This document shows positions 1 to 8,012 of a stretch of 64,000 bases of DNA, piece by piece. Position numbers and translations under genes: made by a program. Where the stretch lies: positions 581,195 through 645,194 of the forward strand of contig NZ_RBWE01000001.1 of assembly GCF_003627965.1 (NCBI RefSeq), given 5' to 3'. The notes under the pieces were generated by a model. That model was not told the origin of the DNA. It saw only the letters and a program-made list of their open reading frames with translations, and did no database searches. This DNA comes from Desulfofundulus salinus. GTDB taxonomy: Bacteria > Bacillota > Desulfotomaculia > Desulfotomaculales > Desulfovirgulaceae. Position 1 is the stretch's first letter, and every line of letters begins with the position of its first letter.

Positions 1-594
1 TGGACGCAGGCCGTGCTGTTGCCGGTAGTGGGGGCCCTGATCGGGTGGCTGACCAACTGGCTGGCGGTACGGCTGATCTTTCGTCCCTACAAACCAGTTC
101 GTGTGCTTGGCTACACCATCCAGGGGGTAGTACCCAAAAGGCGTGGTGAGCTGGCCAGGGTCATCGGCAGGGTGATTGAGGAGCAACTCCTTCCCAAGGA
201 GCAACTGCTCAACTACCTTCGCTCAGAACAATTAAACGAAGATCTGATCTGTTCCGTGGATACGGCTGTCCGTGCCAGGGTGATGGACAGGCTGCCCGGT
301 TTTTTACCCCTGTCCCTGCGGCGAATGATTTCCGACGCTCTGGCCGAACAGATCAAAAGGGAACTGCCACCCCTGGTTAATGAACTGGTAGACCGCTTTG
401 GGGAAAAGCTAAAAGTAGATTTCTGTTTGTCCAGGGTAGTGGAGGAGCAGGTAAATAGTTTTTCGCTGGAACAGTTGGAAAAAGTCATTATCTCTGTTGC
501 TTCCCGGGAACTAAAACATATCGAAATCCTGGGAGGCTTGCTGGGGTTTATGATTGGTCTTTTGCAGGTGGGCATTTTGGGGCTGTATAAATAG
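1..594 (+). CDS. DUF445 family membrane protein (5' end outside window)
   Basis: The frame is open to the left edge, so the true start probably lies upstream; a GTG at 13 is the first possible internal start. The protein begins with a hydrophobic stretch (LLPVVGALIGWLTNWLAVRLIF) followed by a basic patch, and ends in a second hydrophobic segment (GGLLGFMIGLLQVGILGLY). This is the DUF445/YheB layout: an N-terminal membrane anchor with a GxxTNxxAxxxIFxP signature, a soluble helical middle and a C-terminal anchor. In the family the role is poorly defined; Bacillus members are spore or membrane associated. It is followed by the thrS promoter. Confidence 0.75.
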   Translation, partial: WTQAVLLPVVGALIGWLTNWLAVRLIFRPYKPVRVLGYTIQGVVPKRRGELARVIGRVIEEQLLPKEQLLNYLRSEQLNEDLICSVDTAVRARVMDRLPGFLPLSLRRMISDALAEQIKRELPPLVNELVDRFGEKLKVDFCLSRVVEEQVNSFSLEQLEKVIISVASRELKHIEILGGLLGFMIGLLQVGILGLYK

Positions 595-628
595 GCGTTG
601 TGCTGAAAGCCTCCGGGTCGCCTTTCAG

Positions 629-657
629 TTGACACAAGCACAGATTCCCAATATAAT
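629..657 (+). promoter_or_regulatory. Sigma-A type promoter for thrS
   Basis: TTGACA at 629-634 and TATAAT at 652-657 are separated by 17 bp, a consensus match at both hexamers. It lies directly upstream of the T-box leader, so it should start the thrS transcript near 665. Confidence 0.85.
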
Positions 658-659
658 AA

Positions 660-933
660 CGTAACGAAGCATAAAGCAATGGTGATGAAGGGGAAGAGTA
701 GGCCCTGAAATGCCCGTCCCCAGAGAGGGGGTGCCGCGGCTGGAAGCATCCCTGGATGGGAGGGGCTGAAAACCACCCCGGAGCTGCCCTGCCGAACGCC
801 GTGACACGCGGTAAATAAGCGGGGCCGGTGAGGACCGTTACCACCTTAGAGGCGGGCTGGCCTTTTTTATCTTTTGGTCGCCAAGCAGGGTGGAACCGCG
901 GATTATTTCGTCCCTGAAACAGGGACGTTTTTT
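660..933 (+). promoter_or_regulatory. T-box leader, threonine-specific
   Basis: The T-box sequence AGGGTGGAACCGCG lies at 887-900, followed by a terminator hairpin with arms CGTCCCT and AGGGACG (909-927) and a T-rich run. In the 3' side of stem I the triplet ACC (772-774) sits in the context GAAA-ACC-ACCCCGGAG. This aligns with GAAAGG-ATC-GCCCCGGAG in the ilv leader at 54508. ACC is a Thr codon and the downstream gene is thrS, so specifier and gene agree. Uncharged tRNA-Thr should favour antitermination. Confidence 0.93.
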
Positions 934-963
934 ATTTCGGTATTAAAAGAAAGGGGTTCTTCT

Positions 964-2874
964 ATGGTCAAGGTAACCTTAAAAGATGGTTCCGTGCGGG
1001 AATACGAGCCCGGTACTCCTTTGAGCCGCATAGCGCAGGACATCAGTCCCCGCCTGGGCAAGGAAGCCCTGGTGGCGGCGGTGGACGGGCGGCTGGTGGA
1101 CTTGAGCTACCCTTTACACAGGGATGCCGCCGTTGAGTTCTACACCTTTGAAGATGAGCCGGGGCGGGATGCTTTCCGCCATAGCGCCGCCCATGTCATG
1201 GCCCAGGCCGTGAAGCGACTCTTCCCGGAAGTCAAGCTGGCCATCGGCCCGGCCATTGCTGAGGGGTTTTACTACGATTTTGATGCGGAAAAGCCCTTCA
1301 CGCCTGCGGACCTGGAGAAAATTGAAAAGGAAATGCAGGCCATTGTGAAGGAAGATCTTCCCTTTAAACGGTTTGAAGTATCCCGGGAGGAGGCACTGGA
1401 GCGGTTTTCTGCCGCCGGGGAAAAGTACAAGGTGGAGCTTATCAATGAGCTGCCGGGAGATGCGGTAATTTCCTGTTACCAGCAGGGTGAATTCGTGGAC
1501 CTCTGTGCCGGTCCCCACATTCCTTCCACCGGCAGGCTGAAAGCCTTTAAGCTCACTTCCGTGGCCGGGGCTTACTGGCGAGGCGACGAGAGAAATAAGA
1601 TGCTCCAGCGCATTTACGGCACCGCTTTTCCTAAGAAATCCCAGCTTGAAGAATACCTCTTCCGTATTGAAGAGGCCAAACGCCGGGATCACCGGAAGCT
1701 GGGAGCGGAGCTGGACCTGTTCAGCATCCAGGAAGAAGGGCCGGGCTTTCCCTTTTTCCATCCCAGGGGCATGGTCCTGCGCAACCAGCTGGAACAATTC
1801 TGGCGGGAAGAGCATTACAAGAGGGGTTACCAGGAAATCCGCACGCCCATCATCTTAAACCGCTCCTTGTGGGAAAGGTCGGGGCACTGGGAACACTACC
1901 GGGAAAACATGTACTTTACCCGGATCGATGACGTGGAATACGCCATCAAGCCCATGAACTGTCCGGGGGGCATCCTGGTGTACAAGAGCCGCCTGCACAG
2001 TTACCGGGAACTGCCCATTCGCCTGGCGGAACTGGGTCTGGTGCACCGGCACGAACTTTCCGGTGTGCTCCACGGCCTCATGCGGGTGCGTTGCTTTACC
2101 CAGGACGATGCCCACATCTTCATGTTGCCCTCCCAAATCCGGGAAGAGATCATCGGGGTCATTGACCTGGTGGATTATTTCTACAGCATCTTTGGTTTCA
2201 ATTATAAAGTGGAACTCTCCACCCGTCCCGAAAAATCCATGGGCTCCGACGAGATCTGGGAGATGGCTACCACTGCCCTGGAAGAGGCCTTAAAGGCTAA
2301 AGGTATGGCGTATAAGGTAAATGAAGGGGACGGCGCCTTTTACGGGCCCAAAATTGACTTCCACCTGGAGGATTGCCTGGGGCGTACCTGGCAGTGCGGC
2401 ACCATTCAGCTGGATTTCCTCATGCCGGAGAAGTTTGATCTTACCTACGTTGGTGAGGACGGCCAGAAGCACCGTCCGGTTATGATCCACCGGGTGGTGT
2501 TTGGCAGCATTGAACGTTTTATCGGCATCCTTACCGAACATTTTGCCGGTGCCTTTCCCACCTGGCTGGCCCCGGTCCAGGTCAGGGTTCTGCCCATTGC
2601 CGACCGGCATGCCGGCTACGCCCGGCAGGTGGTGGAGCGGCTGGAAAGGGAAAATATCAGGGTAGAGCTGGACGCCCGCAATGAAAAGGTAAATTACAAA
2701 ATCCGCGAGGCCCAGGCACAAAAAATACCCTACATGCTGGTGGTGGGTGACATGGAGGCCCGGGAAGGCACTGTGGCTGTCCGCCACCGCGCCCGGGGGG
2801 ACCAGGGTGCCCTGCCCCTGGAGGAATTTATCGCCCGCATTCTGGAGGAAATCCGCACTAAAGCTATTGGTTAG
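964..2874 (+). CDS. thrS: Threonyl-tRNA synthetase
   Basis: 636 aa, the usual length. Order: TGS domain (about 1-65), the second additional/editing domain with HSAAHVMAQAVKRLFP and a CAGPH motif (about 70-235), the class II catalytic core with motif 2-like residues and a zinc site (MNCPGG about 330), and the C-terminal anticodon-binding domain (PVQVRVLPIADRHAGYA). The ATG at 964 is preceded by AAAGGGG with good spacing. The longer in-frame start at 874 would lie inside the T-box and is not used. It charges tRNA-Thr in the cytoplasm. Confidence 0.97.
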   Translation: MVKVTLKDGSVREYEPGTPLSRIAQDISPRLGKEALVAAVDGRLVDLSYPLHRDAAVEFYTFEDEPGRDAFRHSAAHVMAQAVKRLFPEVKLAIGPAIAEGFYYDFDAEKPFTPADLEKIEKEMQAIVKEDLPFKRFEVSREEALERFSAAGEKYKVELINELPGDAVISCYQQGEFVDLCAGPHIPSTGRLKAFKLTSVAGAYWRGDERNKMLQRIYGTAFPKKSQLEEYLFRIEEAKRRDHRKLGAELDLFSIQEEGPGFPFFHPRGMVLRNQLEQFWREEHYKRGYQEIRTPIILNRSLWERSGHWEHYRENMYFTRIDDVEYAIKPMNCPGGILVYKSRLHSYRELPIRLAELGLVHRHELSGVLHGLMRVRCFTQDDAHIFMLPSQIREEIIGVIDLVDYFYSIFGFNYKVELSTRPEKSMGSDEIWEMATTALEEALKAKGMAYKVNEGDGAFYGPKIDFHLEDCLGRTWQCGTIQLDFLMPEKFDLTYVGEDGQKHRPVMIHRVVFGSIERFIGILTEHFAGAFPTWLAPVQVRVLPIADRHAGYARQVVERLERENIRVELDARNEKVNYKIREAQAQKIPYMLVVGDMEAREGTVAVRHRARGDQGALPLEEFIARILEEIRTKAIG

Positions 2875-2941
2875 GAAAGTATGAAGGGGTGGGTTGTTTT
2901 GGTTGGTTTCCAGGCCTGAAGTATCCCCAGTTTTTTAAAGC

Positions 2942-3029
2942 CCCTGTTTTGGCTCGGTAGCGAGCGACTTGAGCCGAGCACTAGTTTGGCCCGCGAGGCT
3001 CACCGGAGCGAGCAGGAGCCAAAACAGGG
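2942..3029. repeat. Intergenic palindromic element, copy A
   Basis: Perfect 14-bp terminal inverted repeats, CCCTGTTTTGGCTC (2942-2955) and its complement (3016-3029), enclose a GC-rich core. The core contains AGCGAGCGACTTGAGCCGAGCA, read straight into CTAGTTTGGCCCGCGAGGC and then CGGAGCGAGC. The same core occurs at 30465-30643 with different outer arms. There is no ORF inside. It lies just downstream of thrS and could fold as a terminator-like hairpin; its origin may be a small non-autonomous mobile element. Confidence 0.75.
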
Positions 3030-3058
3030 TAGTTGGAAAGTGGGGATAACTCAGGTTT

Positions 3059-3212
3059 GAGCCAATTGCGATGTTCGGAAGTAGAGATGAATAGGCCGTT
3101 TTAGGGCAGTGGCAAAAATATTTTACCCCGGCACGCGTGCCGGGGTAAAATATTTTTGCCACTGCCCTAAAACGGCCTATTCATCTCTACTTCCGAACAT
3201 CGCAATTGGCTC
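3059..3212. repeat. 154-bp perfect palindrome
   Basis: Two 77-bp arms (3059-3135 and 3136-3212) are exact reverse complements with no spacer; the centre is GCACG|CGTGC. I checked every base of the two arms by reading. The arms contain no recognisable gene or transposon end. It lies between palindromic element A and the nifU-like gene. Perfect palindromes this long are normally unstable in bacteria, so either a recent inverted duplication or an assembly artefact has to be considered. Confidence 0.95.
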
Positions 3213-3388
3213 CTCTGAAGCGCGCCCAAAAGACCACGGTGGAGTTTGTTTTGTGTGAAAATTCTTCTTGCCAGCAGGACCAATTGCAGGTAAAATAGGG
3301 TAGGGCAAAACGCCAGAGAATAAGTTTTCAGGGGCAAACCCATACTAGGTTTAACCATCTTTAAAAATCAGGAAAGGGGGAAAGGGGA

Positions 3389-3610
3389 TTGCGGGAAAAA
3401 GTTGAGGAAGTACTCAATAAAATACGCCCTGCCCTGCAGCGGGACGGTGGCGACGTGGAACTGGTAGATGTCGGTGCCGATGGTGTGGTGAAGGTCAGGT
3501 TAAAAGGTGCCTGTGGCGGGTGACCCATGTCCACCTATACCCTGAAAATGGGGATTGAGCGGTCGCTCAAGCAGGCAATTCCGGAGGTTAAAGAAGTCAT
3601 TCAAGTTTAA
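3389..3610 (+). CDS. NifU C-terminal-domain Fe-S scaffold protein, probable selenoprotein (in-frame TGA)
   Basis: Reading through TGA at 3521-3523 gives a 73-aa protein that matches the NifU C-terminal domain from end to end: [15 protein letters not shown]-type start, then [19 protein letters not shown], ending [10 protein letters not shown]-like. The TGA falls exactly on the second Cys of the family's CxxCPMS motif, giving CGGU. The TTG start at 3389 follows the purine-rich GGAAAGGGGGAAAGGGGA. A 6-bp hairpin with a GGUC loop lies 37 nt after the TGA. In the family this domain carries a transient Fe-S cluster. I infer selenocysteine; a sequencing error or a broken gene is the alternative, but the coding frame is otherwise clean on both sides. 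Confidence 0.8.
3555..3570 (+). promoter_or_regulatory. Candidate bacterial SECIS hairpin
   Basis: TTGAGC (3555-3560) and GCTCAA (3565-3570) enclose the tetraloop GGTC. The loop starts 37 nt after the in-frame TGA and has G at its first two positions. That fits the loose bacterial SECIS rule (small apical loop with a leading G, roughly 16-37 nt from the UGA). The distance is at the upper limit, so this is a candidate only. Confidence 0.45.
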
Positions 3611-3625
3611 AAGCCGCGAAAAAAG

Positions 3626-3649
3626 CCTCTGCACCAGCAGGGGTTTTTT
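3626..3649 (+). terminator. Rho-independent terminator after the nifU-like gene
   Basis: Arms CCTCTGC (3626-3632) and GCAGGGG (3637-3643) are followed by six T. It closes the short nifU-like transcription unit before the nitrilase-family gene. Confidence 0.8.
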
Positions 3650-3667
3650 CTATAGGGGGTGGCCCAG

Positions 3668-4501
3668 GTGCAACGGTACAATGTGGCCGTATGCCAGATG
3701 ACCATAAACCAGGAAAAAGAAAAAAATCTTGTCCGCGCCCGGGAGATGATTGCCCGCGCCGCGAAACAGGGGGCCAGGCTGGTGGTTCTGCCGGAAATGT
3801 TTAACTGTCCTTATGTGGCCAGGCTCTTCCCCCAGTATGCAGAAAGTTACCCGGAGGGGCCCAGTTTACAGATGCTGTCCCGGGCAGCCCGGGAGGAGGG
3901 GGTTTACCTGGTGGGTGGCTCCCTGCCGGAGCGGGATGGCGACCGGGTTTATAACACCAGTTTTATATTTGCCCCGGACGGGCGGTTACTGGGCAAACAC
4001 AGAAAGATGCATCTTTTTGATGTGGAACTGGCCAGCGGATTAACGGTTAAAGAATCCAGCACCATTGGTGCCGGAAATCAGGTTACGGTGATTCCCTCAG
4101 AACTGGGCGGCCTGGGTGTGGCCATCTGCTATGATATCCGTTTTCCCGAGCTCATGCGGTTGATGGTGTTGAAAGGAGCCCGGGTGGTGGTGATCCCGGC
4201 GGCCTTTAACATGACCACCGGCCCGGCCCACTGGGAGCTAATTTTCCGCATGCGGGCCATTGATAACCAGGCCTATTTCATCGGGGCCTCTCCGGCCCGG
4301 GATCCCATGGCACCCTATGTGGCGTATGGCCACTCCCTGGTAGTGGATCCCTGGGGGAATGTGGTCAGCATGGCCCGGGAAGGGGAAGAGATTATCTATG
4401 CCGAGATAGATCTGGATTTGATTGAGAAGATTCGCTCGGAACTGCCTTTGTTGCGTCACCGGCGTACGGATGTCTATGCCCTGGAGTTGCTCGCCCCGTA
4501 A
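3668..4501 (+). CDS. Carbon-nitrogen hydrolase (omega-amidase / nitrilase family)
   Basis: About 277 aa. The Glu-Lys-Cys triad of the nitrilase superfamily is visible: VVLPEMFN (Glu), KHRKMHLFD (Lys) and AICYDIRFPE (Cys). Sequence style and the DIRFPELMR context are closest to Nit2-type omega-amidases, which release ammonia from alpha-ketoglutaramate or alpha-ketosuccinamate. GTG 3668 has AGGGGG eight bases upstream; the in-frame GTG at 3659 overlaps that site and is less likely. The exact substrate is not readable from sequence. Confidence 0.88.
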   Translation: MQRYNVAVCQMTINQEKEKNLVRAREMIARAAKQGARLVVLPEMFNCPYVARLFPQYAESYPEGPSLQMLSRAAREEGVYLVGGSLPERDGDRVYNTSFIFAPDGRLLGKHRKMHLFDVELASGLTVKESSTIGAGNQVTVIPSELGGLGVAICYDIRFPELMRLMVLKGARVVVIPAAFNMTTGPAHWELIFRMRAIDNQAYFIGASPARDPMAPYVAYGHSLVVDPWGNVVSMAREGEEIIYAEIDLDLIEKIRSELPLLRHRRTDVYALELLAP

Positions 4502-4537
4502 TCCCTCTGGTAGAATAGAAAAGAATGGGGTGAGCAG

Positions 4538-5629
4538 ATGTTAAGTTTTGGCATTGTGGGCCTGCCCATGGTGGGCAAGACAACCATCTTTAATCTGGTC
4601 ACCGAAAGCGGTGTACAGACTTCAAACTTTATGACCGGCAAAACCGAGACCAATGCAGGTATGGCCCGGGTGAGGGATCCCCGGGTGGATTTTCTTTCCC
4701 GCCTGTATAACCCCCGCCGCACCATTTACGCCCAGGTACAGTGCAGTGATGTGCCCGGCCTGGTGCGAGGAGCCAGTGAGGGCAAGGGATTGGGAAACCA
4801 GTTCCTGGAAGGCATCCGGGGGGTGGACCTGCTGGTTCATGTGCTCCGGGCTTTTGCCAACCCGGATGTTCCCCATGTGGATGGGGAAATTGACCCCCTG
4901 CGGGATCTGGAAACGGTTAGCTTGGAGTTGCTCCTGGCCGATATGGAATTGCTGGAAAAGCGCATCGACCGCATTAAATCCGGTAAAAAGATTAACAAAG
5001 AAGGCGCTTTGGAACTGGAAGTGTTGGAAAAGTGCCTGGCTGCCCTGGAAAACGAGTTGCCTTTGCACCAGGTGGAGCTTACCGAAAAAGAAAGGGCGGT
5101 ACTGCGCAATTATAATTTTTTAACCGAAAAACCCGTGATTTTAGTAGTCAATACCGATGAAGAGCAGTTTAAATCGCGGCGGTATGCGGGACGGGAGGCC
5201 CTGGAGGAGGCGGCGTCGGCCCGGGGTCTAAAAATGATTGAGATTTGCGGCCAGATGGAGATGGAAATCAGCCAGCTATCGCCGGAAGACCGGGAGTTGT
5301 TCCTGGCTGATCTGGGGGTTAAGGAACTTGGCTCGGACCGGTTGGTGCGGACTGCTTATGAGGAGCTGGGTTTAATTTCTTTCTTTACCGTTGGCGAGGA
5401 TGAAGTCAAGGCCTGGACCATCCGCAAGGGTACCGATGCCAAAAGAGCCGCCGGTAAAATCCATTCCGATATCGAGCGGGGGTTTATCCGGGCGGAAGTG
5501 GTGACCTTTAATGACCTGCACCAGCTGGGTTCTATGGCTAAGGTCAGGGAAAAAGGCCTTGCCCGCCTGGAAGGCAAGGACTACATTGTTCAGGATGGAG
5601 ACATCATCAACTTCAGGTTTAATGTATAA
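4538..5629 (+). CDS. ychF: YchF family GTP/ATP-binding protein
   Basis: 363 aa. N-terminal P-loop GLPMVGKTT (about residues 8-16), a switch region DVPGLVRGASEGKGLGNQFLEGIR, a VVNTDEE motif in place of NKxD (YchF proteins prefer ATP for this reason), a coiled-coil insert (about 130-200) and the C-terminal TGS domain (FFTVGEDEVKAWTIRKGT). The P-loop carries Met where most members have Asn. It is an Obg-related P-loop NTPase associated with ribosomes and stress responses in other bacteria. ATG start with a GGGGTGAG site. Confidence 0.95.
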   Translation: MLSFGIVGLPMVGKTTIFNLVTESGVQTSNFMTGKTETNAGMARVRDPRVDFLSRLYNPRRTIYAQVQCSDVPGLVRGASEGKGLGNQFLEGIRGVDLLVHVLRAFANPDVPHVDGEIDPLRDLETVSLELLLADMELLEKRIDRIKSGKKINKEGALELEVLEKCLAALENELPLHQVELTEKERAVLRNYNFLTEKPVILVVNTDEEQFKSRRYAGREALEEAASARGLKMIEICGQMEMEISQLSPEDRELFLADLGVKELGSDRLVRTAYEELGLISFFTVGEDEVKAWTIRKGTDAKRAAGKIHSDIERGFIRAEVVTFNDLHQLGSMAKVREKGLARLEGKDYIVQDGDIINFRFNV

Positions 5630-5678
5630 GGTAAAAATGTATAATAGAAGAAAATGGCAATTGGGGGCTTCTTGAGCT

Positions 5679-6572
5679 ATGGGTTACCGCGATCTTTTTC
5701 CAGACGAACTGGCGGCCCGGGTGGAAAAGGCGGTGGAGCTCCTGGCTGATTGCACTGTTTGCGCCCAGTACTGTCATGTCAACCGGTTGGAGGGGGAAAA
5801 GGGGTTCTGCCGGGGCGGGCGGCTGGCGGCGGTGAGCAGCTGGGGTCCCCATTTTGGGGAAGAGGAAGTCCTGGTGGGCCGGCACGGTTCGGGGACCATT
5901 TTTTTCGCCCATTGCAACCTGGCCTGCCGCTTTTGCCAGAACTGTGACATAAGCCAGTACGGCGAAGGCAGCGAACTGACCGCCCGGGAACTGGCCGGCG
6001 CCATGCTGGAATTGCAGGATATGGGCTGCCATAACATTAACCTGGTTTCCCCCAGCCACTATGTGCCGCAAATCCTGGAAGCCCTGTATATTGCCGCCGG
6101 TGATGGCTTAACCCTGCCCCTGGTTTACAATACCGGTGGATATGATGCCCTGCACACTTTAAAGTTATTGGACGGGGTAGTGGATATTTACATGCCCGAC
6201 ATCAAGTTTGGCGATGACGGGATTGGTGAGCGCTATACCAGGGCGGCCAATTATTTTACGGTGGCCAAACAGGCGGTTAAGGAAATGCACCGGCAGGTAG
6301 GGGATCTGGTGGTGGATGAGCGGGGTATGGCCGTCAGAGGACTGCTGGTGCGCCATCTGGTCATGCCCGGCGATCTCGCCCGTACCGGGGCGGTGATGAA
6401 ATTCCTGGCCGGGGAGATATCCCCCAACACCTTTGTAAATATTATGGATCAATATTACCCGGCCCATGAGGCCCGCCGCTATCCGGAACTATCCCGGCGG
6501 ATTACCCGTGAGGAGTTTCGCCGGGCGGTGGAAATTGCCCGGGAATGCGGTTTGCAGCGCATTTATTCGTAA
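5679..6572 (+). CDS. Radical SAM protein, PflA/PflX-like
   Basis: 297 aa. The radical-SAM cluster motif is CNLACRFCQNC (about residues 89-99). Additional Cys near the N-terminus (CTVCAQYCHVNR and GFCRGG) are typical of the PflX-like group annotated as putative pyruvate formate-lyase activating proteins. These form a glycyl-radical-activase-like family, but no glycyl radical enzyme lies nearby, so the target is unknown. A TATAAT at 5640 may drive it. It ends before a strong terminator at 6598. Confidence 0.85.
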   Translation: MGYRDLFPDELAARVEKAVELLADCTVCAQYCHVNRLEGEKGFCRGGRLAAVSSWGPHFGEEEVLVGRHGSGTIFFAHCNLACRFCQNCDISQYGEGSELTARELAGAMLELQDMGCHNINLVSPSHYVPQILEALYIAAGDGLTLPLVYNTGGYDALHTLKLLDGVVDIYMPDIKFGDDGIGERYTRAANYFTVAKQAVKEMHRQVGDLVVDERGMAVRGLLVRHLVMPGDLARTGAVMKFLAGEISPNTFVNIMDQYYPAHEARRYPELSRRITREEFRRAVEIARECGLQRIYS

Positions 6573-6597
6573 AACTTAAATATCATCTTCACCGCTT

Positions 6598-6651
6598 GGG
6601 CGGCGGTCGTTCCTGATCCGGCAAGGGGTCCGGAACGACCGCCCTTTTTTT
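6598..6651 (+). terminator. Strong hairpin terminator
   Basis: GGCGGTCGTTCC (6602-6613) pairs with GGAACGACCGCC (6632-6643), then seven T. The same stem sequence recurs as a spacer-less palindrome at 8661-8692. Confidence 0.9.
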
Positions 6652-6735
6652 ATGGGGTTTGACAACAGTGTTTTAAAAAGGTGGTATAAAATACTTTTCC
6701 TGTGAAATACTAGGCCGCGAGAGGAGGTGGAACAA

Positions 6736-6960
6736 ATGCATCACTGGCGGATGACCGAAATGGAGAAGCTTCACATTATGGAGCAGTTAAGGGCTGAGGA
6801 ACTGTGCACAAAGAAAGCCCGCTTTTACCTCACTCAGACCCGGGATCCGGCCATCCAGGGACTGCTGCAGCAGTGCATTGACAAAGGGCAGCGGCATATC
6901 AGCACCCTGAACAACCTGCTCCGGGATGCCGGGTTATCGGGCATGGCGGCGCAACACTAA
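6736..6960 (+). CDS. Small spore-coat (CotF-partner) protein
   Basis: 74 aa, helical, with MEKLHIMEQLRAEELCTKKARFYLTQTRDPAIQGLLQQC. It resembles the small ferritin-like partner proteins encoded beside CotF-type spore coat genes in clostridia. The ATG at 6736 follows GAGGAGGTGG with six-base spacing; the upstream GTG at 6727 lies in that ribosome site. It is 32 nt ahead of a CotF gene, so the two are probably co-expressed late in sporulation. Confidence 0.7.
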   Translation: MHHWRMTEMEKLHIMEQLRAEELCTKKARFYLTQTRDPAIQGLLQQCIDKGQRHISTLNNLLRDAGLSGMAAQH

Positions 6961-6992
6961 TTTCCAATTGCCACACACAGGAGGTGTTAGCA

Positions 6993-7295
6993 GTGCAGTT
7001 TTCCGACCGGGATATCCTGGCCGATATGCTCACCGGAGCCAAGATGATCTCCACGGGTTATCACATGGCCGTGCTGGAAGCGGCTAATGACCGGGTGCGG
7101 AACACCCTTATCCATATCAACAATGAAGAAATGAACACCCAAAAGCAAATCTTTGATTTGATGCACTCCCGGGGCTGGTACCCCCTCGATCCCGTTTTCA
7201 CGGGTACGCCTATGGGACCGGAAGCTACCAACATCCGTGGGCCCGAGGGGCCTATGGGGAGAATGGCTCCCGGAATGGGTCCCGCGCAAATGTAA
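6993..7295 (+). CDS. CotF-family spore coat protein
   Basis: 100 aa. The N-terminal two thirds match the CotF domain (DRDILADMLTGAKMISTGYHMAVLEAAN, then a helix with NNEEMNTQKQIFDLM and GWYPLDP). The C-terminus is a Met/Gly/Pro-rich tail (GPEGPMGRMAPGMGPAQM), usual for exposed coat proteins. GTG 6993 is eight bases behind AGGAGG. It forms a pair with the preceding small gene and is closed by a terminator. Confidence 0.85.
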   Translation: MQFSDRDILADMLTGAKMISTGYHMAVLEAANDRVRNTLIHINNEEMNTQKQIFDLMHSRGWYPLDPVFTGTPMGPEATNIRGPEGPMGRMAPGMGPAQM

Positions 7296-7377
7296 GCTGA
7301 CTCTGGACTCCCGTAAACGAATACGGCCAGAAGCCTGCCACTGGTGGGCTGCCTGTAGGGAAGAACAAGAAAGGGAA

Positions 7378-7407
7378 GACCGGGGAGGAAGAGGCCCGGT
7401 CTTTTTT
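7378..7407 (+). terminator. Terminator after the CotF pair
   Basis: GACCGGG (7378-7384) pairs with CCCGGTC (7395-7401), followed by six T. The next 320 bases contain no convincing gene. Confidence 0.85.
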
Positions 7408-7731
7408 CCTTTGTGCCCGGTCGCAAGCCTTGTGTCGTGTTCAAAAACAGTTGCCGGAAGGTTACTAAGAAGGCGGGTTTTAAGGGGGAGGGTGTAAACC
7501 GTGGGAACAATGCCCTGCCGGAAGGTCACCAGGCATAGTACGGTAAATTGCTGGTAGGCCCATTTTTCCTGCATCTGGGGAAGATTTTTTGCGTTTCAGA
7601 AGCCGAAACGCGCACCACGCAGCCCCTTTTGCATTGGCGGATCCATGATAATGGCTGTATTTGGGCCGGCCGCCCATGGCTCTGGAAGAGCCTCCCATAG
7701 AAGGACGGGATATCGCCGATATTGTACCGGC

Positions 7732-7869
7732 ATGGCGGAGTTAAAATATCCTAAAAAGGTGGTTCTGGGCGAAATCGCCGTGCGGGATGGCTTCCAGCAT
7801 GAAGAAAAGTTCATCCCCACCCTGGCCAAACTGTGGGTTCTGGAGGACCTACGGAGCATAAGTAAATGA
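7732..7869 (+). pseudogene. HMG-CoA-lyase-like gene, N-terminal remnant
   Basis: An ATG at 7732 opens 45 codons whose first 38 read like the N-terminus of a hydroxymethylglutaryl-CoA lyase / DRE-TIM metallolyase: YPKKVVLGEIAVRDGF, then QHEEKFIPTLAKLWVLEDL. Family members continue for about 300 residues; here the frame departs after the first helix and stops at 7869. There is no further homologous frame before the terminator at 7888. I read it as a truncated relic left by a deletion. Confidence 0.7.
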
Positions 7870-7887
7870 CGGGGTTTGACCATTAAA

Positions 7888-7925
7888 GGCCCCTACGCCG
7901 CACCGGGCGGAAGGGGTCTTTTTTA
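7888..7925 (+). terminator. Terminator downstream of the lyase remnant
   Basis: GGCCCCT (7888-7894) pairs with AGGGGTC (7912-7918) and is followed by a T run. It may be the original terminator of the deleted lyase operon. Confidence 0.75.
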
Positions 7926-8012
7926 TCTGGTGCATTTTATTTACGAAAGGGAACTGGTGGCCCTCCGGCGAATGTTTAAAGCACGAACATTGGAGAAGGG
8001 AGGAGTGAGAAT

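Noticed and set aside
874-963. N-terminal extension of thrS by 30 codons
   Set aside because: It lies inside the T-box and terminator; the ATG at 964 has a proper ribosome site and matches the family's start.
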